This document shows positions 7,848-16,876 of a stretch of 32,329 nucleotides of DNA, piece by piece. Source of the DNA: Candidatus Scatomonas pullistercoris (GTDB taxonomy: Bacteria; Bacillota; Clostridia; Lachnospirales; Lachnospiraceae); assembly GCA_018713515.1 (NCBI GenBank), contig DVOO01000005.1, positions 1 to 32,329 on the forward strand, written 5' to 3'. The position numbers were made by a program, and so were the translations under genes. Below the pieces are notes generated by a model that saw only the letters and a program-made list of their open reading frames with translations, was not told the origin of the DNA and ran no database searches. Numbering within the stretch: the first letter of the stretch is position 1; the number at the start of each line of letters is the position of its first letter.

Positions 7848-9680
7848 CTATTGCGCCTGTTCAAACTGGCTGTTGTAGAGCCCTGCGTAAAAGCCGTTTC
7901 TGGCCAGAAGCTCCTCGTGGGTCCCGCTCTCGATGATGTCCCCGTCTTTCAGAACCAGGATCAGGTCTGCGTTCTTAATGGTGGATAGACGGTGGGCGAT
8001 AACGAAGGAGGTGCGGTTCTTCATCAGCGCGTCCATGGCGCTCTGGATCTGCTGTTCTGTACGGGTATCCACGGAACTGGTGGCCTCATCCAGAATCAGC
8101 ATGGGCTTGTCGGCAATCATGGCCCGGGCGATGGTGAGCTGCTGCTTCTGCCCCTGGGACAGGTTCAGCTGATCGTTCAGCAGGGTGTCATAGCCCTGGG
8201 GCAGAGTATGGATGAAGTGATCCAGTCCCACAGCCCGGCAGGCTTCCTCCATGCGTCCCTCCGGAACATCCGGCGTACAGTAGATCAGATTTTCCCGGAT
8301 CGTGCCCTCAAAGAGCCAGGTATCCTGGAGAACCATGCAGAACTGGGAATGAACCTCCTCCCTGCGCAGGGAGCTGGTGGGGACACCGTCGATCCGTATC
8401 TCGCCGCCCTGTATTTCATAAAAACGCATCAGCAGATTGACCAGCGTTGTCTTTCCGGCGCCGGTGGGGCCGACGATGGCGATCTTCTGTCCGGGAAGAG
8501 CCCTGGCGGAAAAGTCGTGGATAATGATTTTTTCATCCGTATATCCGAATTTCACGTGTTCGAATTCCACAGAACCCTGTACATGGGACAGGTGGGCTGT
8601 TTTGCCGCTTTCATCCTCCATCTCCGGTGCCTCCAGGAATTCAAAGACACGCTCGCCTGCCGCCGCGCCGGACTGGAGAGTCTGGGTGGCCTGGGCAATC
8701 TGCGACAGCGGCTGGGTAAAGAAGCGCACATACATCATAAAGGCAACGATAACCTCAAAGCCTATCTGATGGTTCATGGTCAGCACAGCGCCCATAACAC
8801 AGACGGCCACATAGCCGAGATTTCCGATAAAGATCATCAGGGGCTGCATCAGGCCGGCCAGGCACTGGGCCCGGAAGGCGCTCTGCCGAAGCTTCCCATT
8901 CATCTCATCGAAGGTGTGCTTTGCATTTTCCTCGCCGTTATACGCCTTCACCACCGTATGGCCGGAATAGATTTCTTCAATCTGACCGTTCAGCTCACCC
9001 AGATGGCGCTGCTGGCGGGAGAAGTATTTCTGAGACCGCCCCGTGATCAGGCGCATCAGCAGAAAGCCCAGAAAAATAGCGGCCACAGCGGTAAGCGTCA
9101 TGATCACATTGGTGATCAGCATCATAAGCAGAGAGCCCACAAACAGGGTGATGGCAGAGACCAGCATGCCGATGCTCTGGTTCAGGGACTGGGAAATCAT
9201 ATCCACATCGTTGGTGACTCTGGACAGGATATCGCCGTTGGAGGTTCTGCTGTAGAAGCTCATGGGCAGACAGTTGATTTTTCGGGAGATATCGCTGCGC
9301 ATCCGATTCGACACCGCCTGGGATATGGTGGTCATAATAAAATGCTGGATGAAGGACAGCAGGGCTCCGCAGGCGTAGAAGATTACCAGCGTGATGCCGA
9401 TGCCGGCCACCGCCTCCATATCAATGCCTGTCATGAGACCGTCTGTGATGACCTTTGTAAGATCTGACAGCCTGTCCGGGCCGACGAGGGTGAAGACGGT
9501 GCCTCCCGCGGCGCACAGGACGGCGATCAGGATGGGGACATAATATTTTCTGCAGTAGAGGAGCAGCTTCTTCCAGGTTCCGGTGAAGCCTCTGGCCTTC
9601 TCTGCGCCGGCCCGGGCCATTCCCGGGCCGCGGCCGCCGGAGGGCCTTGTTTTGCCGGTGAATTCATTTTTTTCTGTCAT
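7848..9680 (-). CDS. Heterodimeric ABC exporter subunit with catalytic ATP site
   Basis: A 610-aa fused membrane/ATPase half-transporter. A basic, glycine-rich N-terminal extension of about 35 residues precedes six predicted membrane helices. The ATPase domain has Walker A GPTGAGKT (404-411), Walker B LILDEATSSVD with catalytic Glu (E532) and the H-loop IAHR. Its signature is LSQGQ (507-511) rather than LSGGQ. Paired with the upstream gene, whose Walker B Glu is Asp, this gives the one-consensus, one-degenerate arrangement known from heterodimeric exporters such as TM287/288. Drug, lipid or peptide export is likely; substrate unknown. Start overlaps the upstream stop (ATGA). Confidence 0.92.
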   Translation of the reverse strand: MTEKNEFTGKTRPSGGRGPGMARAGAEKARGFTGTWKKLLLYCRKYYVPILIAVLCAAGGTVFTLVGPDRLSDLTKVITDGLMTGIDMEAVAGIGITLVIFYACGALLSFIQHFIMTTISQAVSNRMRSDISRKINCLPMSFYSRTSNGDILSRVTNDVDMISQSLNQSIGMLVSAITLFVGSLLMMLITNVIMTLTAVAAIFLGFLLMRLITGRSQKYFSRQQRHLGELNGQIEEIYSGHTVVKAYNGEENAKHTFDEMNGKLRQSAFRAQCLAGLMQPLMIFIGNLGYVAVCVMGAVLTMNHQIGFEVIVAFMMYVRFFTQPLSQIAQATQTLQSGAAAGERVFEFLEAPEMEDESGKTAHLSHVQGSVEFEHVKFGYTDEKIIIHDFSARALPGQKIAIVGPTGAGKTTLVNLLMRFYEIQGGEIRIDGVPTSSLRREEVHSQFCMVLQDTWLFEGTIRENLIYCTPDVPEGRMEEACRAVGLDHFIHTLPQGYDTLLNDQLNLSQGQKQQLTIARAMIADKPMLILDEATSSVDTRTEQQIQSAMDALMKNRTSFVIAHRLSTIKNADLILVLKDGDIIESGTHEELLARNGFYAGLYNSQFEQAQ

Positions 9681-11434
9681 GCCAGTTCCTCCTTTGAAAG
9701 CTGTGAGAGCGCGATCTGCTGGTAGACCTCGCAGTGTTTCATCAGTTCCTCATGTGTTCCCATTCCGGCAATGGCGCCGTCGTGGAGGACAATAATCTTA
9801 TCCGCGTCCCGGATGGTGCCGATCCGCTGGGCCACGATCAGCCGGGTGGCGTCTTTGCATTCCCGGTTCAGATTTTCCCGCACCTGGCGGTCTGTCTTAT
9901 AGTCCAGGGCCGAGAAGGAATCGTCAAAGATCAGGATTTCCGGGTGACGGCAGATGGCCCGGGCAATGGAAATCCGCTGCTTCTGGCCGCCGGACAGGTT
10001 GGAGCCGCCCTGGGCGATGTGGGCATCGTAGGTTCCCACCATTTTTTCCACAAATTCGCTGGCCTCCGCCGTGTAAACGGCATCCACCACATCCTCATCC
10101 AGAAATTCCCGGCTGCCGTTGTCACCGTAGGCCACATTGCTCTTTACCGTTCCGGAAAACAGAGTTGCCTTCTGGGAGATATAGCCGATCTTATTCCTTA
10201 AAGCTTTCTGGTCATATTCCCGGACATCCACGCCGTCCACCAGAACCTGGCCCTCCGTGGCGTCATAGAATCTGGGAATCAGATTGATGACTGTACTCTT
10301 CCCGCAACCGGTGGAGCCGATAAATGCCACCGTCTCCCCTTTTTTGGCGGTGAAGGAAATATGGTGGAGTACATCGCCCTCCGCGTCGGGATACCGGAAA
10401 CTGACATCCCGGAATTCTACCTCGCCGGCATGGGCCGGATCCGTTTCCCGAACGGTTCCGTCCTGGATCGACGGAACCGTATCCAGCACCTCATTGATCC
10501 GGCGGGCAGCCACGGCGGCTCTGGGAAAGATAATCAGGATGATAACCAGCATCATAAAGGCCATGACTACTTGCATGGCATACTGGGAGAAGACGATCAT
10601 ATCCGAAAAGATTCCCAGTTTGTTTTCCATTGCCGCGTTCTGAATCAGATAAGCGCCGATCCAGTAGACGGCCAGGGACAGGCCGTTCATGACCAGCTGG
10701 ATGCTGGGCATCAGAAAGGCCATGGTGCGGTTGGCAAAAAGCTGCGTTTTTGTAAGTGTATCGTTGGCAGCTTCGAATTTTTTTTCCTGATAATCTTCCG
10801 CATTGTAGGCGCGGATGACATTGAGCCCCGTAAGATTTTCGCGGGTGATCCGGTTCATGTCATCGGTCAGCACCTGCAGCTTCCGGAATTTCGGCATGGC
10901 GATGGCCACGCAGATGAGAACGATCAGAAGCAGAATCGCTACGGCCACGCCGGTGCTGAAGGTCCACTGCCAGCTCTTGCCGGAGATTTTGGCAATGGCC
11001 CAGACGGCTGTGATGGGCGCTTTCAGGAGTACCTGCAGGCCCATGACGATCAGGATCTGCACCTGCATGACATCGTTGGTAGAGCGGGTGATCAGGCTGG
11101 CGGTGGAGAATTTTCCGATCTCCGCCATGGTAAAGGACTGCACCTGATTAAAAAGCAGAGAGCGCAGGTTGGCGGAAAAATTTGCCGCGATCCTGGCCGC
11201 GCAGATGACCGTGCACACGGAGGCGCCGAAGCTCAGCAGAGCGCAGGCCAGCATTTTTCCGCCGGCAGTCAGGATATCCGCCATGGCGCTTCCCTCGGTC
11301 TGGACCAGAGTTGTGATCTCGGACATGTAATCCGGAAGAGTCAGGTCCATCCATACCTGGAGAATGATAAAGATAAGCGCCGCGCAGGAAAGCAGCCATT
11401 CTTTTTTTGTGAATTGTTTGAGCAGTTTCAGCAT
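9677..11434 (-). CDS. Heterodimeric ABC exporter subunit with degenerate ATP site
   Basis: A 585-aa half-transporter with an N-terminal six-helix membrane domain and a C-terminal ATPase. Walker A is GSTGCGKS (373-380) and the signature is an intact LSGGQ (480-484). The catalytic Glu after Walker B is replaced by Asp (LIFDDSFSALD, D505) and the H-loop His by Gln (VAQR, Q536). It therefore provides the non-hydrolysing ATP site and the good signature for its partner, encoded next with a 4-bp overlap. First gene of the - strand operon. Its leader (11435-11540) contains a small CCGGAA/TTCCGG hairpin. Confidence 0.92.
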   Translation of the reverse strand: MLKLLKQFTKKEWLLSCAALIFIILQVWMDLTLPDYMSEITTLVQTEGSAMADILTAGGKMLACALLSFGASVCTVICAARIAANFSANLRSLLFNQVQSFTMAEIGKFSTASLITRSTNDVMQVQILIVMGLQVLLKAPITAVWAIAKISGKSWQWTFSTGVAVAILLLIVLICVAIAMPKFRKLQVLTDDMNRITRENLTGLNVIRAYNAEDYQEKKFEAANDTLTKTQLFANRTMAFLMPSIQLVMNGLSLAVYWIGAYLIQNAAMENKLGIFSDMIVFSQYAMQVVMAFMMLVIILIIFPRAAVAARRINEVLDTVPSIQDGTVRETDPAHAGEVEFRDVSFRYPDAEGDVLHHISFTAKKGETVAFIGSTGCGKSTVINLIPRFYDATEGQVLVDGVDVREYDQKALRNKIGYISQKATLFSGTVKSNVAYGDNGSREFLDEDVVDAVYTAEASEFVEKMVGTYDAHIAQGGSNLSGGQKQRISIARAICRHPEILIFDDSFSALDYKTDRQVRENLNRECKDATRLIVAQRIGTIRDADKIIVLHDGAIAGMGTHEELMKHCEVYQQIALSQLSKEELA

Positions 11435-11536
11435 ATCAAAACTCCTTTCCTATCTTGATAAGACCGGAAAGTTTCCCTTCCGGAGATTTTCCCTAACCTT
11501 AGAACAGAAAAATAAACTGAAACTAAACAGGGAAGA

Positions 11537-11565
11537 TTCACAGAAAAGAAGATTTGTGGTACGCT
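11537..11565 (+). promoter_or_regulatory. Possible promoter of the first two-component locus
   Basis: TTCACA (11537-11542) and TACGCT (11560-11565) with a 17-bp spacer form a weak sigma-A-like promoter directly before the response-regulator remnant. The match is modest. Confidence 0.4.
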
Positions 11566-11601
11566 GTACAGGAAAAACGAAAAAACAGACGGGGTGATAG
11601 C

Positions 11602-11987
11602 ATGTTTCATATACTGGTGGTGGACGATGACCGGAATACCCGGCGCTATATGAGGGCCGTTCTGGAAGCGGCCGATTATACGGTCTCTGAGGCGGCGGAC
11701 GGTGTGGAAGCGCTGAAAATGATGGAAAAGGAATATGTAGATCTGGTGGTGCTGGACATTATGATGCCGGAAATGGACGGTTATGAATTTACCGAAACGT
11801 TGCGGAGCGTGCAGAACAATCTTCCGAGATCCAGCTGATGGATGAGATCTGGGGCATGGACAGCGAGAGTGGATGGGAAACTGTGACGGTCCACATCGGA
11901 CGGCTGCGGAAGCGGTTCGAGGGCTGGCCGGAATTTGAGATCGTATCCGTAAGAGGACTGGGATATAAGGCGGTGAAGCACGTATGA
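11602..11987 (+). pseudogene. Response regulator broken by internal deletion and frameshift
   Basis: The first ~72 codons encode a normal OmpR-type receiver start: acidic pair in VVDDD (8-10), phospho-acceptor Asp in LDIMMPEMDG (D52). The frame then runs into RSS and a stop at 11838. From 11826, in another frame, the last 53 residues of a winged-helix output domain appear (IQLMDEIWG, TVHIGRLRKRF, RGLGYKAV), ending at 11987. The conserved Thr/Ser and Lys of the receiver and the start of the DNA-binding domain, about 90-100 residues, are missing. The simplest reading is a deletion near 11810-11826 that also shifted the frame. The downstream kinase overlaps the remnant stop by ATGA, showing the ancestral operon layout. 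An assembly error remains possible. Confidence 0.82.
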
Positions 11988-13051
11988 GAGGGTACAGAAA
12001 ACAAAAAAAACACAGGATCGCTCTTTTGACGGTCATTTTTGCCCTGATTGTCTTCTGCATTATTGCGGCAACGATGGCCATTGTATGGGGAATCGGATTT
12101 GTTCTGGTACAGACAGGGCTCTGGACTTTAAGCGGGCGCGGATCGGGCAGCCTTCCCTTTGTGCTGCTCATCTTTGCGCTGGCCAGCATCGGTGTGGGGA
12201 CGATCCTGGCCGTTACGCTGGGCCGCCTTCCCTTCCGGCCCCTTGGCCGCCTGCTGTACGGACTGCAGCAGCTGACGGATGGGAATTACAGCGCGCGCCT
12301 GCCGGAGGAAAAAAGATTTGGCCGGGAGCTGTCACGGCGCTTTAACCTGCTGGCAGAGGAGCTTCAGAATACGGAGATGCTTCGGTCAGACTTTGTCAAC
12401 AGTTTTTCCCATGAATTTAAAACACCCATTGTTTCGATCCAGGGCTTCGCGCAGCTGCTGAACCGGGGAGGGCTCTCCGAAAAACAGACGCGGGAGTACC
12501 TGGAGATCATCGAGGAGGAATCGAGGCGCCTGGCGGCCATGGCCACCAATGTGCTCAATTACAGCAAGATCGAGAACCAGAAGATCCTCACCGGCATTTC
12601 GCGTTTTAATCTGTCGGAGCAGATACGCACCTGTATTCTTCTGCTGGAAAAGAAATGGTCCAGAAAAGAACTGGAGCTGTCTCTGGAATTTCAGGAGTAT
12701 GAAGTTGCAGCCAATGAGGAAATGCTGAAGCAGGTATGGATCAATCTTCTGGACAACGCGGTGAAATTCACGCCGGAAAAGGGGAAAATAGAAGTTTCCA
12801 TACAGAAGGATGACAGAGGTCTTCTGGTCCGGGTCGGGAACAGCGGACCGGAGATCAGTCCGGAGGAACAGAAGCGTATTTTCCAGAAATTCTACCAGAG
12901 TGACAGCTCCCACGCAAAGGAGGGGACAGGACTCGGGCTGACCATTGCCAGGCGGATTACGGAGCTTCACGGGGGAACGATTGCCGTGGAGAGCGGGGAG
13001 GGCCGGACAGTTTTTACGGTACGCCTGCCGCAGCCGGTCAGCACTTTGTAG
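11984..13051 (+). CDS. Membrane sensor histidine kinase
   Basis: A 355-aa kinase with two membrane helices (about residues 12-44 and 57-79), a HAMP-like linker, the phospho-acceptor box SFSHEFKTP (H143), the N box (WINLLDNAVKF, N258) and the G2 box GTGLGL. The first glycine box reads GNSGPEIS instead of the common DxGxG, a variant that may still be active. Almost no extracytoplasmic domain is present, so it probably senses the membrane or a partner protein. Its cognate response regulator just upstream is disrupted, so the kinase looks orphaned. The upstream ABC exporter is divergent and could once have been a target; that is inference. Confidence 0.9.
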   Translation: MRGYRKQKKHRIALLTVIFALIVFCIIAATMAIVWGIGFVLVQTGLWTLSGRGSGSLPFVLLIFALASIGVGTILAVTLGRLPFRPLGRLLYGLQQLTDGNYSARLPEEKRFGRELSRRFNLLAEELQNTEMLRSDFVNSFSHEFKTPIVSIQGFAQLLNRGGLSEKQTREYLEIIEEESRRLAAMATNVLNYSKIENQKILTGISRFNLSEQIRTCILLLEKKWSRKELELSLEFQEYEVAANEEMLKQVWINLLDNAVKFTPEKGKIEVSIQKDDRGLLVRVGNSGPEISPEEQKRIFQKFYQSDSSHAKEGTGLGLTIARRITELHGGTIAVESGEGRTVFTVRLPQPVSTL

Positions 13052-13094
13052 ACCGTTCCCTGCGCGGAAGTCTTGTTTTCAAGCCTTTCTCCCT

Positions 13095-13128
13095 GCTGTC
13101 TGCCGGAATATAATGTATGACAGACAGC
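13095..13128 (+). promoter_or_regulatory. Operator-like inverted repeat over the MFS/UroD promoter
   Basis: GCTGTCTG (13095-13102) and CAGACAGC (13121-13128) are perfect 8-bp arms separated by 18 bp. A TATAAT box (13109-13114) lies between them, while the -35 region (about 13087-13092) is poor. A weak -35 with a palindrome around the -10 suggests regulator-dependent control. The nearby PucR-type gene at 15346 is a candidate regulator but not shown to bind. Confidence 0.55.
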
Positions 13129-13147
13129 AAAATAGAAGGAGAAACGT

Positions 13148-14347
13148 ATGAAAAACAGGAAAAACATTATCATTTTTATCACAGTTCTATTATTCCTGGG
13201 TATGTTCATAGGAAATTACGGCAACTATCAGCTGTCAGCGGTGCCGGGAAGCGTTTACCAGGCCTACAGCCTGACGGATATGCAGTTTTCCAGCATCATG
13301 ACAGCGCCCATGTTTCCGTCCATCTTTCTGAGCATTATCATAGGAATTCTGGTTGACCGTTTTGGGATCTCCAGAATGGTTTCCCTCTGCTTTGTGGTGG
13401 CCGCCGCAGGTTATGTACTGCGTGTTTTTGCCGCGGATTACATGTCCATGTTTGTCGCCATGGCGCTGACAGGCGTGGGCTGCATGGTTCTGAATGCCAA
13501 CCTGGCCAAAATCGTATCGGCTTTGTATCCCATGAATAAAGTCGGAACCGTGGTCGGCATTCTGATGGCCGGGTCCACCGGCGCCATGGCGGTGGCCTAT
13601 GCTACAACTGCTCTCTTCCCTTCCCTGGAGGCTGCTTTCTGGACCGCAGCGGCGGTCAGCATTGTGGTGGCGCTTCTGTGGCTGCTTGTGGTGCGGGAGA
13701 AGCATTTTGCGGCCGGAGCGACAGGAACAGCGGAGACTGTGCCGGTGAAGCAGGCGCTGGTTAGCTGCATGAAAAGCCGCAATATCTGGCTTCTGGGAAT
13801 TTCCCTGATGTTTCTGCTGGGCGGGGCTACTGTAATTTCGAATTTCCAGGTAAGCGCCCTGACTGCTCTGAAAGGATATTCGGAGGGCTATGCGGGAACC
13901 TTCGGCACAGTGCTGATGGTGGGCTCTATTCTGGGATCCATTTTCATTCCCGTACTGGTGGGAAAACTGGGACAGAAAGTTCCGGTTCTGCTGCTGCTGT
14001 GCGGACTGCTGGCGGCGGCCTGCATGGTGGGGATTATCGCTCTGTCCCCGGCCGGTATCTATGTAACCAGCTTCCTGAACGGGGCGCTTCGCAGCGGCAT
14101 TATCGCCGTAATGATGTCCCTGCCGGTTATGTTCCCGGAGATCGGCCCCCGATATGCCGGTACGGCCGGCGGTCTGGCGGTAACCCTGGAACTGCTGGGC
14201 GCGGTGATCATCCCCACCTACATCATTGTTCCTCTGGGAAGAGGCAGTATTGCGAACTATTTCTATCTGGGCTGCGGCTGCATCGTAATTGCCAGCATCC
14301 TCTGCTTCCTGATGGCCAGGACCTGCGGCGTATACGCCAAAAAATAA
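13148..14347 (+). CDS. Major facilitator superfamily transporter
   Basis: A 399-aa, twelve-helix MFS permease. Motif A (GILVDRFGISRM, about residues 60-71) lies after the second helix, and the two halves are separated by a cytoplasmic loop around residues 190-205. AAGGAGA precedes ATG 13148. It is 22 bp upstream of a UroD-family gene, so the two likely form an operon that imports a substrate and processes it. The substrate cannot be named from sequence. Confidence 0.88.
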   Translation: MKNRKNIIIFITVLLFLGMFIGNYGNYQLSAVPGSVYQAYSLTDMQFSSIMTAPMFPSIFLSIIIGILVDRFGISRMVSLCFVVAAAGYVLRVFAADYMSMFVAMALTGVGCMVLNANLAKIVSALYPMNKVGTVVGILMAGSTGAMAVAYATTALFPSLEAAFWTAAAVSIVVALLWLLVVREKHFAAGATGTAETVPVKQALVSCMKSRNIWLLGISLMFLLGGATVISNFQVSALTALKGYSEGYAGTFGTVLMVGSILGSIFIPVLVGKLGQKVPVLLLLCGLLAAACMVGIIALSPAGIYVTSFLNGALRSGIIAVMMSLPVMFPEIGPRYAGTAGGLAVTLELLGAVIIPTYIIVPLGRGSIANYFYLGCGCIVIASILCFLMARTCGVYAKK

Positions 14348-14369
14348 AAATAAAAAAGGAGAAAAGACT

Positions 14370-15353
14370 ATGCTGAACGCGAGAGACAATTTTCTGGAAA
14401 CCCTGCATCACGGAAAACCGGATGCCTTTGTGAATGAGTGGGAACCCTTCGGATTCGTATTTGATCCGCTGATGGGCGTAACCCTGGTGGCCCAGCCCGG
14501 GAAATACATTGTGGACGGATGGGGCACCACCATCTACATGGGAGAGAATGAGCCGGGCGCCATGCCCATCGTGCGGGAGGATAATAAGGCAATTCCCGAT
14601 GTGACCGAGTGGAAGAAATATATCAAATCCCCGGATATCAAGCAGAAGCTGGACTGGACGGCGGCGAAAGAGCAGGCGGATGCCATCCATAAAGAGAATA
14701 AGCTGACCACCTCCCTGATGGCCACCGGACTCTTTGAGCAGTCTCACTACCTGATGGGCTTTGAAGATACGCTGATGAACCTGCTGCTGGAGCCGGAGGC
14801 CATGGGCGAGCTGCTGGATTATATTACAGATTATAAACTGACCTATGCCCAGATCCTGGTGGAAAATCTTCATCCGGATGTGGTGCTGTTCCACGATGAC
14901 TGGGGTTCCAAGACCAGCCTCTTCATGTCTCCGGAGGTCTGGAGAGAGATGATCAAACCCCGTTATCAGAAAATTTACGGATATTTCAAGAGCGAGGGCG
15001 TGATTATCATCCATCACTCAGACAGCTACTGCCAGCCCATCGCAAAGGATATGATCGATATTCAGATGGATGTGTGGCAGGGTGTTCTGCCCCAGAATGA
15101 CATTCCGGCCATTCAGAAGGAGACAGAGGGCAAGCTGATCCTCATGGGCGGACTGGATGCCTCCATCATGGATCTGAAGGATTATAAAGAGGACGTGATC
15201 CGCGGAGAAGTGGCCAGAGCCTGCCGGGAGTACGCCCCCGGCGGAAGCTTTATTCCCTGCCTGACCTACGGCGGCGAGGGAAGCATCTTCCCGGGCGTCA
15301 ACGATATTATCATGGATGAGATCCGCAACCAGAACAAGATTTATTTCAAGTAA
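14370..15353 (+). CDS. Uroporphyrinogen decarboxylase (UroD)-fold protein, probable methyltransferase type
   Basis: A 327-aa protein of the UroD superfamily, which includes uroporphyrinogen decarboxylase and MtaA/CmuA-type corrinoid methyltransferases. Seen are FHDDWGS (about 174-180), IIHHSDSYC (about 213-221) and a C-terminal cysteine in FIPCLTYGGEG (C297). Lack of other heme genes and partnership with an MFS transporter favour a catabolic methyltransferase-like role over heme synthesis. The His-x-Asp and single late Cys are not a perfect match to the zinc His-x-Cys...Cys of MtaA, so the chemistry is uncertain. AAAGGAGA precedes ATG 14370. Its 3' end overlaps the convergent PucR gene by 8 bp. 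Confidence 0.82.
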   Translation: MLNARDNFLETLHHGKPDAFVNEWEPFGFVFDPLMGVTLVAQPGKYIVDGWGTTIYMGENEPGAMPIVREDNKAIPDVTEWKKYIKSPDIKQKLDWTAAKEQADAIHKENKLTTSLMATGLFEQSHYLMGFEDTLMNLLLEPEAMGELLDYITDYKLTYAQILVENLHPDVVLFHDDWGSKTSLFMSPEVWREMIKPRYQKIYGYFKSEGVIIIHHSDSYCQPIAKDMIDIQMDVWQGVLPQNDIPAIQKETEGKLILMGGLDASIMDLKDYKEDVIRGEVARACREYAPGGSFIPCLTYGGEGSIFPGVNDIIMDEIRNQNKIYFK

Positions 15354-16836
15354 TAGTTCCGGACAGTTCCAGAATCTTATAGGAAAGCATCAGATACAGA
15401 CGGGTGTCTGCCTCTTCCAGGCAGATGCCCGTCAGTTTTTTGATCCGGTTCAGCCGCTTGATCATGGAGGTGCGGTGGATATGAAGCCGTTCCGCGCTCT
15501 GTGTCACATTGCAGCCGGTCTGGAGATACGCATCCAGGGTGCGGTACAGCTCACCGGCCTTTTCTTTATCGTAGCGGCGGAGGACCCGCAGAGCCGGAGA
15601 AGCCACCTGCCAGGGACCGTAGGGGGTAGAACACCGCTCCAGAAGATAGAAGCAGGCGTAGTCTTCAAAGCGGTAATGCCAGAAGTGAGGCGCGTATTTT
15701 TCTCCCAGCCGCAGAGCTTCGCAGGCCTGGGAGAGATAGAGGGAGAAATCCTCCCGGCCGCAGAAAATATTGCTGGTGCCGGCCTTTGCCGCGTGATCCC
15801 GGAGAAATACGGACATCTTTTCCCGTAAAGAGTACTCTTTTTCCGCAGAGCAGGTTCTGTTCCAGACACAGACAAAGTCCTGCCCAAGATGGAGAACGCA
15901 GGCATCCGGAAACAGCTGCTGCAGACTGCTGCGCATATATTGTTCCGCCTCTTCCACGGGAAACCTGTCAGAACACCGGACCACGCTTAAGAGGTATGTA
16001 TCATCCAGACTCCAGTTTTGCTGCAGCAGGATCTGGGGATCCACATCCCGGTTGCCCTCCAGCAGCCGGCGGACGGCGGCGGTAAATTCCCGGCTTTTTC
16101 CGGGACTGCGGAAGATGCTGCGCTCTTCTTCAATCAGATTCTTCAAAGCCACAACCATCCGGGAGAAAAGAATCTCCTGGGGGACAGCATAGGACTCTTC
16201 TTCAATGCTTCCCAGAATACGGGCAAAAAAGTGTCCGTTTTGAAAAAGATTATAGCAGAGCAGCATTTTCTGCTCAGACTGAAGAAAAAAATGAAAGACA
16301 TCCTTTTGATACGTACATTTTTTAAATTCTTCCGACCACAGCAGATCTTCCATTTCAGAGACGCTGAGGCTGTCGCCTGTAAATTTTCGGGCGTACAGGG
16401 TATTTCTGGCAATAAAATGAAATTCATTGTCGATCACTGTAAGCGGTATGTGGAGGATGGGAGTGGAGAGCTCCAGAAGCTGGGAAGGATCCATACGCTC
16501 CGCAAAAGAAAGAGCAAAATCCCATTTCTCGTAATCAGAAAAAATTTTCCGGATCAGATTGTAGAAGGAGGCTTTTGTACAGCCGGATTCCAGGTACAGT
16601 CCGTTCTGTTCCGGCAGTTCCAGGGTTCCTGGATAATCGGGAATGCACACGGCCGCTGCCGGGAACTGAAATTCCCGAAAGTCCTCCGCGGTCATAAAAT
16701 ACAGAGTATCAGGCTCCGGGACAGTGCCCGGTTCGTACAGCTGCCAGGAGGAGAAGCGGCAGTTTCCCGCGTTCCGCATACGGCAGGCTTGAAGTCCGTA
16801 AAAATGCAGCTGGTACTGCAGATAAGAAAGATGCAC
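15346..16836 (-). CDS. PucR-type (HTH_30) transcriptional regulator
   Basis: A 496-aa regulator ending in an HTH_30 domain (TQSAERLHIHRTSMIKRLNRIKK region, near residues 450-475) preceded by a GGDEF-like/CdaR middle segment typical of PucR and CdaR proteins. The long N-terminal sensory part has no motif I can name. The start is GTG 16836, with AAAGGAGC about nine bases upstream. It converges with and overlaps the UroD gene, and probably controls the MFS/UroD operon (inferred from neighbourhood). A good - strand promoter lies at 16877-16906. Confidence 0.82.
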   Translation of the reverse strand: MHLSYLQYQLHFYGLQACRMRNAGNCRFSSWQLYEPGTVPEPDTLYFMTAEDFREFQFPAAAVCIPDYPGTLELPEQNGLYLESGCTKASFYNLIRKIFSDYEKWDFALSFAERMDPSQLLELSTPILHIPLTVIDNEFHFIARNTLYARKFTGDSLSVSEMEDLLWSEEFKKCTYQKDVFHFFLQSEQKMLLCYNLFQNGHFFARILGSIEEESYAVPQEILFSRMVVALKNLIEEERSIFRSPGKSREFTAAVRRLLEGNRDVDPQILLQQNWSLDDTYLLSVVRCSDRFPVEEAEQYMRSSLQQLFPDACVLHLGQDFVCVWNRTCSAEKEYSLREKMSVFLRDHAAKAGTSNIFCGREDFSLYLSQACEALRLGEKYAPHFWHYRFEDYACFYLLERCSTPYGPWQVASPALRVLRRYDKEKAGELYRTLDAYLQTGCNVTQSAERLHIHRTSMIKRLNRIKKLTGICLEEADTRLYLMLSYKILELSGTIT

Positions 16837-16876
16837 GTTGGTCTGCTCCTTTGCTGGTTACTTTTTTCAACGCTTT

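Noticed and set aside
7992-9467. A 491-codon + strand open frame opposite the ABC exporter
   Set aside because: It is antisense to a motif-complete ABC subunit, has no recognisable domain and is rich in His/Gln/Gly, as expected from the reverse strand of a codon-biased gene.
10361-11458. A 365-codon + strand open frame
   Set aside because: Antisense shadow of the second exporter gene; no homology motif or ribosome site.
11451-11460. TATCTTGATA as a repressor operator for the exporter
   Set aside because: Arms are only four bases long and no MarR/TetR-type gene is adjacent; too weak to support.
11602-11838. Selenocysteine readthrough or programmed frameshift rescuing the response regulator
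   Set aside because: About 90-100 conserved residues are physically absent, so neither readthrough nor frameshifting could restore the protein.
13235-14389. A 384-codon - strand open frame
   Set aside because: Opposite the MFS transporter; composition is low-complexity Gln/His/Arg, with no known fold.
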